Position numbers and translations under genes: made by a program. Under the pieces are notes generated by a model, which worked only from the letters and a program-made list of their open reading frames with translations, made no database searches and was not told the origin of the DNA. This document shows, piece after piece, positions 16,299 to 25,907 of a stretch of DNA of 64,000 nt; positions within the stretch are counted from its first letter, which is position 1; every line of letters begins with the position of its first letter. The DNA is from Polynucleobacter sp. MWH-HuK1. GTDB taxonomy: Bacteria; Pseudomonadota; Gammaproteobacteria; Burkholderiales; Burkholderiaceae. The stretch spans positions 679,352 through 743,351 of the forward strand of contig NZ_JACVPP010000001.1 in the NCBI RefSeq assembly GCF_018881815.1. Direction: 5' to 3'.

Positions 16299-18236
16299 AT
16301 GGGAAAGATTATCGGTATCGACTTAGGAACCACGAATTCATGCGTTTCAGTCGTTGAAAACAATGCGCCTAAAGTTGTCGAGAACGCTGAAGGAGCTCGC
16401 ACAACTCCATCCATCATCGCTTACGTTGAAGATGGCGAAGTATTGGTTGGTGCGCCAGCAAAACGTCAATCAGTGACGAATCCTAAAAACACCATCTATG
16501 CAGTGAAGCGTTTGATGGGTCGTAAATTTACAGATCCTGAAGTACAAAAAGACATCGGTCTGATGCCTTATTCAATTATTGCTGCTGATAACGGTGATGC
16601 TTGGGTTGAAGCGCGCGATAAAAAAATGGCGCCACAACAAGTTTCCGCTGAAATTTTGCGCAAAATGAAAAAAACTGCTGAAGACTATCTCGGCGAAGAG
16701 GTGACAGAAGCGGTGATTACTGTTCCCGCATACTTCAATGATAGCCAACGTCAAGCAACTAAAGATGCTGGTCGTATTGCTGGTTTAGATGTAAAGCGCA
16801 TCATCAACGAGCCAACTGCAGCTGCCTTGGCATTCGGCCTTGATAAGCAAGACAAAGCAGATCGTAAGATCGCTGTGTATGACTTGGGTGGCGGTACATT
16901 CGACGTTTCTATCATTGAGATCGCTAACGTTGACGGTGAGAAGCAGTTTGAAGTGCTTTCGACCAACGGTGACACATTCTTGGGCGGTGAAGACTTTGAC
17001 CAACGCATCATCGACTGGATCATTGCTGAGTTCAAGAAAGAACAAGGCGTTGATTTGAGCAAAGACGTATTGGCGTTGCAACGCTTAAAAGATGCTGCTG
17101 AAAAAGCCAAAATTGAATTGTCATCCGCTCAACAAACAGAAATCAATTTGCCATACGTGACAGCTGATGCTAGCGGTCCTAAGCATTTGAACTTGAAGCT
17201 AACTCGCGCCAAGTTAGAGTCTTTGGTGGAAGAATTGATCAACCGTACTGCTGGTCCTTGCTTAACTGCCATTAAAGACGCTGGTGTAAATGTAGCGGAT
17301 ATTGACGACGTGATTTTGGTCGGCGGTCAAACACGTATGCCGGCGGTCCAAGACAAAGTAAAAGAAATCTTTGGTAAAGAGCCGCGTAAAGACGTTAACC
17401 CAGATGAGGCAGTTGCTGTTGGTGCTGCGATTCAAGGTTCTGTATTGTCTGGCGATCGTAAAGACGTATTGCTCTTGGACGTTACCCCATTGTCATTGGG
17501 TATCGAAACTCTTGGTGGCGTGATGACCAAGATGATTCCTAAGAACACGACGATTCCTACTAAGCATTCACAGGTTTACTCCACTGCGGAAGACAACCAG
17601 CCTGCGGTAACCATCAAGTGCTACCAAGGTGAGCGCGAGATGGCTGCTGCTAACAAGTTGCTCGGTGAATTTAATCTCGAAGGTATTGCTCCAGCACAAC
17701 GTGGCATGCCACAAATTGAAGTGACTTTTGATATCGACGCCAACGGTATTTTGCATGTAACTGCAAAAGACAAAAACACAGGCAAAGAGAATAAGATCAC
17801 CATCAAGGCGAACTCTGGTTTGACCGAAGAAGAAATTCAACGCATGGTTAAAGATGCTGAGGCAAATGCTGCTGAAGATAAGAAAGCATTAGAGCTGGTT
17901 ACTGCCCGCAATACTGCTGATGCATTGGCTCACTCAACCAAGAAGGCTTTGGAAGAGCATGGTGCCAGCTTAGAAGCCTCTGAAAAAGAAGCGATTGAAG
18001 CCGCTCTCAAGGACTTGGATGAAGCTATCAAAGGTAGCGACAAAGAAGCGATTGAAGCAAAAACAGAGGCATTGGGTAAAGCAAGTCAAAAGCTGGGCGA
18101 AAAAGTCATGGCTGCTGAGCAAGCTAAAGCTAGTGGCGCTGCTGCTGGTGCAGCTCCAGGCGGTGCAGCTCCTGGCCAAGCCCCTGATGCAGATGTTGTT
18201 GACGCTGATTTTAAAGAGGTTGATGATAAGAAGTAA
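16299..18236 (+). CDS. dnaK: Molecular chaperone DnaK (Hsp70)
   Basis: ATP-driven chaperone; 645 residues, the standard length. The N-terminal ATPase domain starts [19 protein letters not shown], with [15 protein letters not shown] near 194 and [13 protein letters not shown] near 337; the substrate-binding domain begins after [17 protein letters not shown] (near 390); the helical lid follows and the tail ends with the DnaJ/TPR-type acidic motif [14 protein letters not shown]. Driven by its own sigma-32 promoter. A strong hairpin without a U-tract separates it from dnaJ. Confidence 0.99.
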   Translation: MGKIIGIDLGTTNSCVSVVENNAPKVVENAEGARTTPSIIAYVEDGEVLVGAPAKRQSVTNPKNTIYAVKRLMGRKFTDPEVQKDIGLMPYSIIAADNGDAWVEARDKKMAPQQVSAEILRKMKKTAEDYLGEEVTEAVITVPAYFNDSQRQATKDAGRIAGLDVKRIINEPTAAALAFGLDKQDKADRKIAVYDLGGGTFDVSIIEIANVDGEKQFEVLSTNGDTFLGGEDFDQRIIDWIIAEFKKEQGVDLSKDVLALQRLKDAAEKAKIELSSAQQTEINLPYVTADASGPKHLNLKLTRAKLESLVEELINRTAGPCLTAIKDAGVNVADIDDVILVGGQTRMPAVQDKVKEIFGKEPRKDVNPDEAVAVGAAIQGSVLSGDRKDVLLLDVTPLSLGIETLGGVMTKMIPKNTTIPTKHSQVYSTAEDNQPAVTIKCYQGEREMAAANKLLGEFNLEGIAPAQRGMPQIEVTFDIDANGILHVTAKDKNTGKENKITIKANSGLTEEEIQRMVKDAEANAAEDKKALELVTARNTADALAHSTKKALEEHGASLEASEKEAIEAALKDLDEAIKGSDKEAIEAKTEALGKASQKLGEKVMAAEQAKASGAAAGAAPGGAAPGQAPDADVVDADFKEVDDKK

Positions 18237-18283
18237 TTCTGAAATCAGACATTCATTGGCGTAGTTTTGATGTACTTAAATAA

Positions 18284-18306
18284 CAAGTCGGCCTCGTGCC
18301 GACTTG
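18284..18306 (+). other. Stable hairpin between dnaK and dnaJ
   Basis: A 9-bp perfect GC-rich stem (18284-18292 with 18298-18306) with a 5-base loop follows dnaK by 48 bases and lacks a terminal T-run. It is more likely an RNA-processing or stability element, or a leaky attenuator lowering dnaJ relative to dnaK, than a full terminator. Confidence 0.6.
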
Positions 18307-18336
18307 TGTCATTCAGGTTGTTGAGAGGAATAGGTC

Positions 18337-19470
18337 GTGCCTAAAAGTAAACGCGATTTTTATGAGGTGCTGGGTGTATCAAAAGGTGCCAGCGACGAAG
18401 AGCTAAAAAAGGCTTATCGCAAGATGGCGATGAAACATCATCCAGATCGCAATCCGGATAGCAAAACGGCTGAAGCTCAATTTAAAGAAGTTAAGGAAGC
18501 CTACGAAACCTTAACTGACCCCAATAAGCGAGCTGCCTACGATCAGTACGGTCATGCTGGTGTTGATCCGTCTATGGGTGGCGGTTTCGGCGGCGGTTTC
18601 GGCGGCGGTGGATTTGCTGATGCGTTTGGCGATATTTTTGGCGATATCTTCGGGCAAGGCGGCGGTCGCCAATCTGGGCCACAGGTCTATAAAGGCGCGG
18701 ACTTACGTTACAACATGGACATTACGCTGGAGCAAGCAGCTGAGGGTTATACGACCCAAATTCGCGTACCAAGTTGGAGTAATTGCAAGCCCTGCCATGG
18801 TACTGGCGCAGAGCCGGGATCCAAGGCTGAGACCTGCACCACTTGTAATGGTCATGGTCAAGTGCGTGTACAGCAAGGGTTTTTCTCCATGCAGCAAACT
18901 TGCCCTAAGTGCCGCGGCACCGGCGAGTACATTCCAAAGCCCTGCAAAACTTGTCATGGCACCGGAAAGCATAAAGAACAAAAAACACTCGAAATCAAAA
19001 TACCGGCAGGCATTGACGATGGCATGCGCGTGCGTTCGGTTGGTAACGGCGAGCCAGGTATTAACGGCGGCCCATCTGGCGACCTCTATGTTGAGGTTCG
19101 CGTAAAGCCTCATAAAGTATTTGAACGTGATGGCAGTGATCTGCACGTCCAAATGCCAATCTCATTTGCAACCGCAGCTATTGGTGGTGAGATTGAAGTG
19201 CCAACTCTTGCAGGACGTGTTGAGTTTGAGATTCCAGAAGGTACGCAAACGGGCAAGACATTCCGTTTGCGCAATAAAGGTATTAAAGGTTTACGCTCAA
19301 CCTTAGTGGGTGATCTTTTCGTGCACGTATTGGTAGAGACTCCAGTAAAACTGACCGATGATCAAAAGAAGCTACTGCAAAAGTTTGATGAAAGTCTGAA
19401 ATCTGGCGGCGACAAACATAGCCCTCAGCAAAAGGGCTGGTTTGATGGTGTAAAGAGTTTCTTTAGCTAG
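18337..19470 (+). CDS. dnaJ: Chaperone DnaJ (Hsp40)
   Basis: Co-chaperone that delivers substrates to DnaK and stimulates its ATPase. At 377 residues it is a full class I DnaJ: J-domain with KHHPDRNP near residue 33, a Gly/Phe linker (about 76-110), four zinc CxxCxGxG repeats ([32 protein letters not shown], about 150-220) and the C-terminal substrate domain. The start is GTG at 18337, preceded by GAGAGGAA at good distance; no closer ATG gives the conserved N-terminus ([19 protein letters not shown]). It is probably co-transcribed with dnaK through the intervening hairpin. Confidence 0.98.
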   Translation: MPKSKRDFYEVLGVSKGASDEELKKAYRKMAMKHHPDRNPDSKTAEAQFKEVKEAYETLTDPNKRAAYDQYGHAGVDPSMGGGFGGGFGGGGFADAFGDIFGDIFGQGGGRQSGPQVYKGADLRYNMDITLEQAAEGYTTQIRVPSWSNCKPCHGTGAEPGSKAETCTTCNGHGQVRVQQGFFSMQQTCPKCRGTGEYIPKPCKTCHGTGKHKEQKTLEIKIPAGIDDGMRVRSVGNGEPGINGGPSGDLYVEVRVKPHKVFERDGSDLHVQMPISFATAAIGGEIEVPTLAGRVEFEIPEGTQTGKTFRLRNKGIKGLRSTLVGDLFVHVLVETPVKLTDDQKKLLQKFDESLKSGGDKHSPQQKGWFDGVKSFFS

Positions 19471-19496
19471 AAATTGATGTATCGGCTAGCTGGTAA

Positions 19497-20315
19497 TTAT
19501 CCAGCGAAGCCATGCTCTGGTCCGGGGAATTTCCCGGACTTCACTTCTCGTACGTAAGCCTTAATAGCGGCCTCTACAGAGTGATGACCATCCATAAAGT
19601 TTTTGACAAACTTAGGTGGCTTACCTGGGCTAATGCCCAACATATCCTGAAGCACTAATACCTGACCAGAGCAATCTGGGCCAGCACCTATACCAATCGT
19701 TGGTATGTGCAGTTCTTTAGTAATTCTTTCTCCTAGAGATGAAGGAATCGCTTCGAGTACAACCATTTGTGCACCAGCTTCCTCGCAAGCAAGTGCTTGT
19801 TCGAGCATGACGCTAGCGGCATCTTTAGATTTGCCTTGTACCTTATAACCGCCCAAGACGTGAACGGACTGTGGCAATAAACCTAGGTGTGCACAAACGG
19901 GAACGCTGCGCTCTACCAAGTGGCGAATCACATCCACTTGCCAGTCACCGCCTCCTTCTAGTTTCACCATATCTGCGCCTGCACGCATCAAGATTGCAGC
20001 CGAATCTAGTGCCTGTACTGGATCTCCATAACTTGCGAAAGGAAGATCGGCAATAATAAAAGCATGGGTGTTGGCGCGGGCTACGCACTCGGTGTGATAA
20101 GCAACTTGCTCTACGGTCACCGGAGTTGTGCTGGAATGTCCTTGAATGACGTTGCCTAATGAGTCACCAATCAGAATAGACTCAACCCCACAGCGATTCA
20201 ACAGCGCAGACATAGTTGAATCATATGCAGTAAGCATAGAAATTTTTTCACCCTCAGCATGCATAGCGAGGAGCTTGGTGATTGTGATTGGCTTATCGCC
20301 TTGTAAGTAACCCAT
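19497..20315 (-). CDS. panB: 3-methyl-2-oxobutanoate hydroxymethyltransferase
   Basis: Transfers a hydroxymethyl group from methylene-THF to ketoisovalerate, the first committed step to pantothenate and CoA. The 272 residues match Pan[21 protein letters not shown] near 28, [20 protein letters not shown] near 47, VKLEGGG near 119, and the catalytic-glutamate region [12 protein letters not shown] near 181. It is the last gene of a minus-strand unit (AI-2E permease, hda, HAD, pcnB, folK, panB), 17 bases after folK; the pairing of two vitamin genes with pcnB is common in proteobacteria. It converges with dnaJ across 26 bases. Confidence 0.98.
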   Translation of the reverse strand: MGYLQGDKPITITKLLAMHAEGEKISMLTAYDSTMSALLNRCGVESILIGDSLGNVIQGHSSTTPVTVEQVAYHTECVARANTHAFIIADLPFASYGDPVQALDSAAILMRAGADMVKLEGGGDWQVDVIRHLVERSVPVCAHLGLLPQSVHVLGGYKVQGKSKDAASVMLEQALACEEAGAQMVVLEAIPSSLGERITKELHIPTIGIGAGPDCSGQVLVLQDMLGISPGKPPKFVKNFMDGHHSVEAAIKAYVREVKSGKFPGPEHGFAG

Positions 20316-20332
20316 GGCGAGAGTTTAATGAA

Positions 20333-20860
20333 TTAATGTGCCGATTGGCTATAAACGTCTTTTTCCCCGCAATTACAGTTCCTACAGGGGAGTTTTTCAA
20401 TTCTTTGGTGAGCAACATTGGGTAAATAGGCTTTGAGCTCGCCCCACTGCGGCAAGAATATTTCGGGGGCTATCTCCAGGAGGGGGAGGAGTACAAATGA
20501 GCGCTCAATGATTTTGGGATGAGGAAGCATTAGCTCAGTCTCATTTTGAGTCACCCCTTCAAATGAGAGGATATCGAGATCAAGGGTACGTGGAGCATTT
20601 GCATATGGGCGCTCACGACCGAATTCTCGTTCAATCATTTGGCAAACATGCAACAGGCCGTAAGGTGATAGTTCAGTTTCAACTTCAATAACGGCATTGA
20701 TATAGTCACCACCAGTGGCTTCAACCGGCGCGCTTTGATAAAAGCAGCTTTTTGCAATAATTTGGAGTTCAGAGCGCAATGCCAGGCAAACAATGGCATC
20801 AGTAATGAGCTGACGCGTGTCGCCAATATTGCCGCCAAATCCGATATATGCCCGTGCCAT
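20333..20860 (-). CDS. folK: 2-amino-4-hydroxy-6-hydroxymethyldihydropteridine pyrophosphokinase
   Basis: Pyrophosphorylates hydroxymethyldihydropterin in folate synthesis. The 175-residue protein has the HPPK hallmarks: AYIGFGGNIGD at the N-terminus, EVETELSPYGLLHVCQMIEREFGRE near 61-85, the metal site RTLDLDILSF near 91, and PHPKIIERSFVLLPLLEIAPE near 114. A short Cys-containing tail (LPCRNCNCGEKDVY) beyond the usual end holds a C-x2-C-x-C cluster; whether it binds metal is unknown. It lies between pcnB and panB in the same unit. Confidence 0.96.
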   Translation of the reverse strand: MARAYIGFGGNIGDTRQLITDAIVCLALRSELQIIAKSCFYQSAPVEATGGDYINAVIEVETELSPYGLLHVCQMIEREFGRERPYANAPRTLDLDILSFEGVTQNETELMLPHPKIIERSFVLLPLLEIAPEIFLPQWGELKAYLPNVAHQRIEKLPCRNCNCGEKDVYSQSAH

Positions 20861-20912
20861 AGAGTTCCAAACTAGTGATGAAACTACTTTACTGAAATTT
20901 CACTAAGTTTGC

Positions 20913-22313
20913 TTAGCTTGCCGCTCCCTCTGGAGGCGCAACAGATTTTGTCTTTCTGCGACGTCGTCTTTTGACTGGGCTGGCTGTATTTCCGGATTCA
21001 TTTTTAGCGCTAGCCATGAGCTCGTCCTGCCCGGCTGGGTCTGCCGCAATGAAGTCTGCCCACCACTGACCAATTGCTGGGTTTAGTTCCCCGGTAGCGC
21101 AACGAAGCAACATAAAGTCATAGCCCGCACGAAAGCGTGGGGATTCGATTAAGCGGAAGGGGTAGCGACCTACACGTCTCTCAAAGCGCGGCTGCATGGA
21201 CCAAATCTCACGCATATCACTCTCAAAGCGTCTTTGAATGGTCATGCCGCTACTTTGGGTGGCGATCGTGTCATCCATAGCATCATGAAGAGCAGGGATG
21301 TTGGTCATGCCTTTGCTGGAGTTGGCTTTCCAGTTCCTCAATAAATCAGGCCAAAGCAAGGTAGCGAATAAAAACCCAGCGGAAACACTTTTTCCTGATT
21401 GAATGCGTTCATCCGTATTTGCCAAAGCAAGCTTTACAAAATCATTTGCTCCTTTGGAGTCTTCGCCCTCATCCAAAATGTGATCAAGTAATGGTAGTAA
21501 GCCGTGATGGAGCCCTGCTTCTTTTAAGCCTTGGATTGCTCGCCAAGAGTAGCCCGACATCAAGAGTTTAAGAATTTCATCAAATAGTCTGGCCGAGGGA
21601 ACGTCGTTTAATAATTGGCCGAGTTTTGCAATTGGTTCGCGCGTAGCGCTATCCAACTCAAAACCAGTCTTGGCAGCAAATCGAACCGCTCTAAGCATGC
21701 GTACAGGATCTTCGCGATAACGTTTGGCTGGGTCACCAATCATGCGCAAAGTTTTCTTTTGCATATCAGCCATACCGCCGTGATAGTCGAGCACAGTCTC
21801 GGAGGATGGGTCGTAATACATGGCATTAATTGTGAAATCACGTCTTGCCGCATCTTCGCCTTGCGATCCCCAGACGTTGTCACGCAGAATACGACCGCTC
21901 TCTGCTACATGGTCTCCAGCATTATCCAGCAAGGCTCTGAAGGTCGATACTTCAATGATTTCAGGATGACCTTTGCCAAAGAAAGTTACATGCACAATCT
22001 GAAAGCGACGACCAATAAGACGGGCTTTCCGAAATAGTCTTTGCACTTGGTCTGGTGTTGCATTGGTCGCAACGTCAAAATCTTTTGGGCTAATTCCAAG
22101 AGCAAGATCGCGAACAGCGCCACCAACAATAAATGCCTCGTAACCTGCCTGTTGCAAAGTATGGGTTACCTTGACTGCATTCTTAGAAAGTAAGTGGGGA
22201 TCAATGCGATGTGATTTTTTGGGAATACGTTTTGGCGCACTGGTATTACTTGCGTGTGCGTGCTTGACCATCGGGTCACGTCGCAAAATGCGTTTGATAA
22301 ATTTAGTGATCAT
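20913..22313 (-). CDS. pcnB: Poly(A) polymerase I
   Basis: Adds poly(A) tails to RNA 3' ends, promoting turnover. The 466 residues carry the class II nucleotidyltransferase core: EAFIVGGAVRDLALGISPKDFDVATNATP near 58, RRFQIVHV near 101, and RRDFTINAMYYDP near 155, followed by the RNA-binding helical domain and a very basic tail (VKRRRRRKTK). The N-terminus is also basic. The ATG overlaps the upstream HAD stop by four bases (ATGA), so the two are translationally coupled. It could instead be a CCA-adding enzyme, but the basic tail, length and folK-panB neighbours favour PcnB. Confidence 0.95.
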   Translation of the reverse strand: MITKFIKRILRRDPMVKHAHASNTSAPKRIPKKSHRIDPHLLSKNAVKVTHTLQQAGYEAFIVGGAVRDLALGISPKDFDVATNATPDQVQRLFRKARLIGRRFQIVHVTFFGKGHPEIIEVSTFRALLDNAGDHVAESGRILRDNVWGSQGEDAARRDFTINAMYYDPSSETVLDYHGGMADMQKKTLRMIGDPAKRYREDPVRMLRAVRFAAKTGFELDSATREPIAKLGQLLNDVPSARLFDEILKLLMSGYSWRAIQGLKEAGLHHGLLPLLDHILDEGEDSKGANDFVKLALANTDERIQSGKSVSAGFLFATLLWPDLLRNWKANSSKGMTNIPALHDAMDDTIATQSSGMTIQRRFESDMREIWSMQPRFERRVGRYPFRLIESPRFRAGYDFMLLRCATGELNPAIGQWWADFIAADPAGQDELMASAKNESGNTASPVKRRRRRKTKSVAPPEGAAS

Positions 22314-22990
22314 GCAAACAATTCAAGAATGGGCCAGTTACGCTGCTTGGCTTCATTGCGAAGGCGATCGTCTGGATTGGTGGCGACAGGATGGCTAACC
22401 TTTTCAAGTAAGGGAAGGTCATTCATCGAATCAGAATAAAAATAACTGTACGGCAGTGTATCCAGTGATAGCTTTTGAGAAGCTAGCCAATCATGTAGGT
22501 TCTGAATCTTGCCTTCTCGAAAATTGGGGATGCCGCTGACTTCGCCAGTGTAATTAGCCAAAGGCTGGTTGCCCGCAGTTGCTGGCTCAGTAGCAATGAG
22601 ATGTTCAATGCCAAAGCATTTTACGATTGGACGCGTTACAAAACTATTGGTGGCGGTAATTACACAGCAGAGATCACCAGCATCTTGGTGGCGTTTAACT
22701 AGATCTAGCGCCTCTTGTCGGAGTTGCCCGTTAATGACTTCTTTCATGAAGGCGTCATGCCATTCTTTGAGTTGAGCGCGCGAGTGCTCAGAAAGTGGCT
22801 TTAAAGCAAAACGTAGAAATTGATGAATGTCGAGCTTGCCATCTTTGTAGTCCTGATAGAAGCGTTCATTTTGTCGTGCGTAGTATTCGCTATCAACAAC
22901 GCCAATGCGAGCCAAAAATTGGCCCCATTCATAATCGCTATCGCAGGGCAATAGGGTGTGGTCTAAATCAAAAAGGGCTAACTGAGTCAC
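22310..22990 (-). CDS. HAD-IB family phosphatase (SerB-like)
   Basis: A 226-residue haloacid-dehalogenase hydrolase of subfamily IB, the group containing phosphoserine phosphatase and its relatives. The nucleophile motif FDLDHTLLPCDSDYEW is at the N-terminus, motif II CVITATNSFVTRPI near 109, and motif III/IV YFYSDSMNDLPLLEKV near 185. Substrate unknown; in Burkholderiales such genes are often labelled histidinol-phosphatase or SerB-like without proof. The start is GTG at 22990 with a GATATT five bases upstream. It sits 18 bases after hda and overlaps pcnB by four bases. Confidence 0.88.
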   Translation of the reverse strand: MTQLALFDLDHTLLPCDSDYEWGQFLARIGVVDSEYYARQNERFYQDYKDGKLDIHQFLRFALKPLSEHSRAQLKEWHDAFMKEVINGQLRQEALDLVKRHQDAGDLCCVITATNSFVTRPIVKCFGIEHLIATEPATAGNQPLANYTGEVSGIPNFREGKIQNLHDWLASQKLSLDTLPYSYFYSDSMNDLPLLEKVSHPVATNPDDRLRNEAKQRNWPILELFA

Positions 22991-22995
22991 GAATG

Positions 22996-23023
22996 AATAT
23001 CTAATTAATTATTTAGGCTGCAA
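22996..23023 (-). promoter_or_regulatory. Possible internal promoter before the HAD gene
   Basis: On the minus strand TTGCAG (23018-23023), 16-base spacer and GATATT (22996-23001), ending five bases before the GTG at 22990. The -35 would lie within the last codons of hda. It could drive a leaderless HAD-pcnB-folK-panB message; weak evidence. Confidence 0.3.
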
Positions 23024-23764
23024 GAGCTCGCGTACAAGCGGCAAAGTTACAGCACGTTTTGTTTCTAAAGAGTAGGCATCTAAAGCATCGACCAAGGCCA
23101 TTAAGCTGGGCATATCTCGATAGAAGCGACTTAATAACCAAGGCAACACATCGGGCGATAAAACTAGCCCACGGGCTTTGGCTGCCTCGCCTAATGCCTG
23201 TATTTTCTCATCATCATCCAAAAGCTGGGTTTGAAACACTAAACCCCAGCCTAGTCTGGTTCGCAGGTCTTCACGAAGCTTCAAATTTGCTGGGGCAGCA
23301 CTACCTGCCATAAAAATATGAATGGCTTTGCTCGCTTGAACATGATTCAGAATTCGAAATAAGGACCCCACCAGACGATCATCCAATTGGTCTACATCAT
23401 CCACAGTAATAGCTGATGGAGTGCTAGTTTGGGCGAGCGCACTAATGTTTTCCTCCAATCGAACCCAGGATGCGGGTTCTGATGCTGTCAGTGCAATATG
23501 TTCTATGTCCGCATGCTCTGCCGCATTACCAATTGCATTTAGCAAATGTGTACGTCCAGATCCTTCCGGACCCCACCAGTAAATCCAGCGCTGATTTAAT
23601 GGGTTGTCGGAGCCTTCGTTTGCAGAATTCTTCCATGAGCGTTCTACATTTTGTAGGGCAGATATCAGCGCGAGATCGTTTCCTGGGAGATAGTTTCCTA
23701 GACTCGCTTTAGGTGAGTAACTGATATCTAATGCAAATTGTTTTGGAAGCGGAGGTGTATTCAT
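23009..23764 (-). CDS. hda: DnaA regulatory inactivator Hda
   Basis: DnaA-like AAA+ ATPase; with the sliding clamp it stimulates ATP hydrolysis by DnaA after replication starts. The 251-residue form starts at ATG 23764 (MNTPPLPKQFALDISYSP), which avoids overlap with the upstream permease; an in-frame start nine codons earlier is possible. Seen: a clamp-binding-like LPKQFALDI at the N-terminus, a modified Walker A GPEGSGRTHLL near 64, Walker B ITVDDVDQLDD near 114, and DLRTRLGWGLVFQ (the arginine-finger region) near 175. The C-terminal DnaA DNA-binding domain is absent, as expected for Hda. Confidence 0.92.
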   Translation of the reverse strand: MNTPPLPKQFALDISYSPKASLGNYLPGNDLALISALQNVERSWKNSANEGSDNPLNQRWIYWWGPEGSGRTHLLNAIGNAAEHADIEHIALTASEPASWVRLEENISALAQTSTPSAITVDDVDQLDDRLVGSLFRILNHVQASKAIHIFMAGSAAPANLKLREDLRTRLGWGLVFQTQLLDDDEKIQALGEAAKARGLVLSPDVLPWLLSRFYRDMPSLMALVDALDAYSLETKRAVTLPLVRELLQPK

Positions 23765-23775
23765 TACTGCCAAAT

Positions 23776-24765
23776 TTATTTTTGATACCAAGCGCTTTGT
23801 GTATAGATAGACCAGAGGTACTTAACTAAGACCAGGCTGACAGCACTGATAGGCAATGCGAGTAGGACGCCAAAGAAGCCAAATAACTTGCCGAATAACA
23901 GCAAAGCAAACAAGACTGCTACTGGATGCAAGCCAATGCGCTCGCCAACCAAGCGTGGCGTTAGGAAGAAGCCTTCTAAGAATTGCCCGATGCCAAACAA
24001 GATCAGTACGCCAACAATTTCGGTGCCTGGGCCAAATTGGAGGAGGGCAGATAAGACTGCAAGCGTAAGTCCTAGGGTAATGCCGATATACGGAATCACA
24101 ATCATGAGTGCGGTAAACACGCCAAGCGCTGCGGCACCTTTAACGCCAATCAAACTTAAACCTGCGCTGTAATAAATTGCCATGATGGAGATGACAATCA
24201 ACATGCCGCGCAAGTATTGTGAAAGCAATCCATCGGTATGCATGGCGAGGTGATGAATAGTTTCTTGAGCGCGAACAGGAGCCAGACCTTTTACAAGTCT
24301 AAAAAAATGATTCCAATCCATTAACAAATAAAACATCACAAAAATGATTAGCACTGCATTTACAAAACCTGCAATGACTGAGCTGCCGGACATTAACACA
24401 GTGTTGATAGCGGAGGTCATTAAGCTGTCTGCATTGTCATTAATGTGCTCGGTAATTTTTTGGGTGGCACTAGTCTTCAGAGATCCCCAATCGAGGTTGA
24501 TGTGCAGTTCACTGAGTTTTGGGCCAAGCCACGCTTGAGTGTTGGCAATCCAATCAGGCAATTGGGCCTTAATTAGGGGGATTTCATACTTAAGGAGACT
24601 CACGAGCAGGCTCAGAATGAAGAAAATGAGGCATAGCCCAATCAACATGCTGACCAAAGCGGCTAGCGCTCGAGGTAAGCGATGCTGCTCAAGCCACAGG
24701 CAAACAGGGCGTAGGGCATACGCCAGAATGAATGCGGTGAGAAAAGGGGTAAAAATTTCGGCCAT
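23776..24765 (-). CDS. AI-2E family transporter (PerM-like permease)
   Basis: A 329-residue integral membrane protein with about seven to eight hydrophobic segments. The family signature is visible in the C-terminal half (ALGVFTALMIVIPYIGITLGL near 235, LEGFFLTPRLVGERIGLHPVAVLFALLLFG near 266-300). Members export small molecules or act as Na+/H+ antiporters; the substrate here is unknown. It heads the minus-strand unit leading to hda, the same pairing seen in many Burkholderiales. A GAGGA site lies about 11 bases before the ATG. Divergent from purM across 73 bases. Confidence 0.9.
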   Translation of the reverse strand: MAEIFTPFLTAFILAYALRPVCLWLEQHRLPRALAALVSMLIGLCLIFFILSLLVSLLKYEIPLIKAQLPDWIANTQAWLGPKLSELHINLDWGSLKTSATQKITEHINDNADSLMTSAINTVLMSGSSVIAGFVNAVLIIFVMFYLLMDWNHFFRLVKGLAPVRAQETIHHLAMHTDGLLSQYLRGMLIVISIMAIYYSAGLSLIGVKGAAALGVFTALMIVIPYIGITLGLTLAVLSALLQFGPGTEIVGVLILFGIGQFLEGFFLTPRLVGERIGLHPVAVLFALLLFGKLFGFFGVLLALPISAVSLVLVKYLWSIYTQSAWYQK

Positions 24766-24798
24766 CTTGCTTCAATCCTCTAGAATTCAATGATTCTA

Positions 24799-24826
24799 CT
24801 GACGAAGTAGCATTTTTTACTAATAT
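24799..24826 (+). promoter_or_regulatory. Putative sigma-70 promoter of purM
   Basis: CTGACG (24799-24804), 16-base spacer, TAATAT (24821-24826); the purM ATG is 12 bases further on. The predicted leader is about five or six bases, and no Shine-Dalgarno site is seen. Confidence 0.5.
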
Positions 24827-24838
24827 TCCGGCTCCAAT

Positions 24839-25891
24839 ATGACTTCATCTACTAATTCCTCCTCAAATGGCCTTTCCTACCGTGACGCTGGTGTCGATAT
24901 TGACGCCGGAGACGCCTTAGTTGATCGCATCAAGCCACTGGCTAAAAAGACCATGCGTGAGGGCGTTTTGGCTGGAATTGGCGGTTTTGGGGCTCTTTTT
25001 GAGGTGCCTAAGCGCTATCAAGAGCCGGTATTGGTCTCAGGAACCGATGGTGTAGGAACTAAGCTTAGATTAGCTTTTGAATGGAATCGTCACGAAACCA
25101 TTGGTCAAGACTTGGTGGCAATGAGTGTGAACGACATTCTCGTGCAAGGTGCCGAACCTCTCTTTTTCTTGGATTACTTTGCTTGTGGCAAGTTGACTGT
25201 TGATACCGCAGCAACAGTTGTGGGCGGTATTGCCAAAGGATGCGAACTATCTGGTTGCGCATTGATTGGTGGTGAGACTGCAGAAATGCCTGGCATGTAT
25301 CCACCAGGCGAATATGACCTCGCTGGATTTGCGGTGGGCGCAGTTGAAAAATCCAAAATCATTACTGGTGCGACGATTATTCCTGGTGACGTTTTATTAG
25401 CAATTGGATCTAGTGGCGCTCACTCCAATGGTTACTCATTGGTACGCAAAATTATTGAACGCGCTGGTGCAAAGCCAAGCGATGATTTAGGTGGTCGCTC
25501 ATTAGGTGATGTCGTTATGGCACCAACAGAAATTTATGTGAAACCACTTCTTAAATTGATTTCTGAAATTAATGTAAAAGGGATGGCACACATCACTGGC
25601 GGCGGTTTAGTAGATAACGTGCCACGTGTACTGCCAGAAAATACTCAAGCTGTTTTGCATCGTGACAGCTGGCAAATGCCAGAACTCTTCCGTTGGTTGC
25701 AAATGAAGGGTGGCGTAGCGGATGCAGAAATGGTGCGCGTATTTAACTGCGGCATTGGCATGGTGGTTATTGTTGCGCCTGATCAAGCGGATACTGCTAT
25801 CAAGTCATTGACTGCGCAAGGTCTAAAAGCTTGGACTGTAGGTGATGTGGTTGAGCGTCCAAAAGATGCGCCACAAACTATCGTTATCTAA
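24839..25891 (+). CDS. purM: Phosphoribosylformylglycinamidine cyclo-ligase (AIR synthetase)
   Basis: Closes the imidazole ring in purine synthesis with ATP. The 350-residue protein shows [20 protein letters not shown] at the N-terminus, [17 protein letters not shown] near 66, [20 protein letters not shown] near 98, [21 protein letters not shown] near 145, and [16 protein letters not shown] near 251. The start is the only ATG before the conserved region. It is monocistronic, between divergent AI-2E permease and convergent miaA (16 bases). Confidence 0.99.
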   Translation: MTSSTNSSSNGLSYRDAGVDIDAGDALVDRIKPLAKKTMREGVLAGIGGFGALFEVPKRYQEPVLVSGTDGVGTKLRLAFEWNRHETIGQDLVAMSVNDILVQGAEPLFFLDYFACGKLTVDTAATVVGGIAKGCELSGCALIGGETAEMPGMYPPGEYDLAGFAVGAVEKSKIITGATIIPGDVLLAIGSSGAHSNGYSLVRKIIERAGAKPSDDLGGRSLGDVVMAPTEIYVKPLLKLISEINVKGMAHITGGGLVDNVPRVLPENTQAVLHRDSWQMPELFRWLQMKGGVADAEMVRVFNCGIGMVVIVAPDQADTAIKSLTAQGLKAWTVGDVVERPKDAPQTIVI

Positions 25892-25907
25892 GACTGTAGC
25901 TACCAGC

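Noticed and set aside
15300..18340. CIRCE operator near hrcA, grpE, dnaK or dnaJ
   Set aside because: I looked for GCACTC-N9-GAGTGC upstream of each and found none; sigma-32 promoters explain heat control instead.
19464..19491. AGCTAG/CTAGCT inverted repeat between dnaJ and panB as a terminator
   Set aside because: Only six self-complementary bases, AT-rich, no T-run; likely chance.
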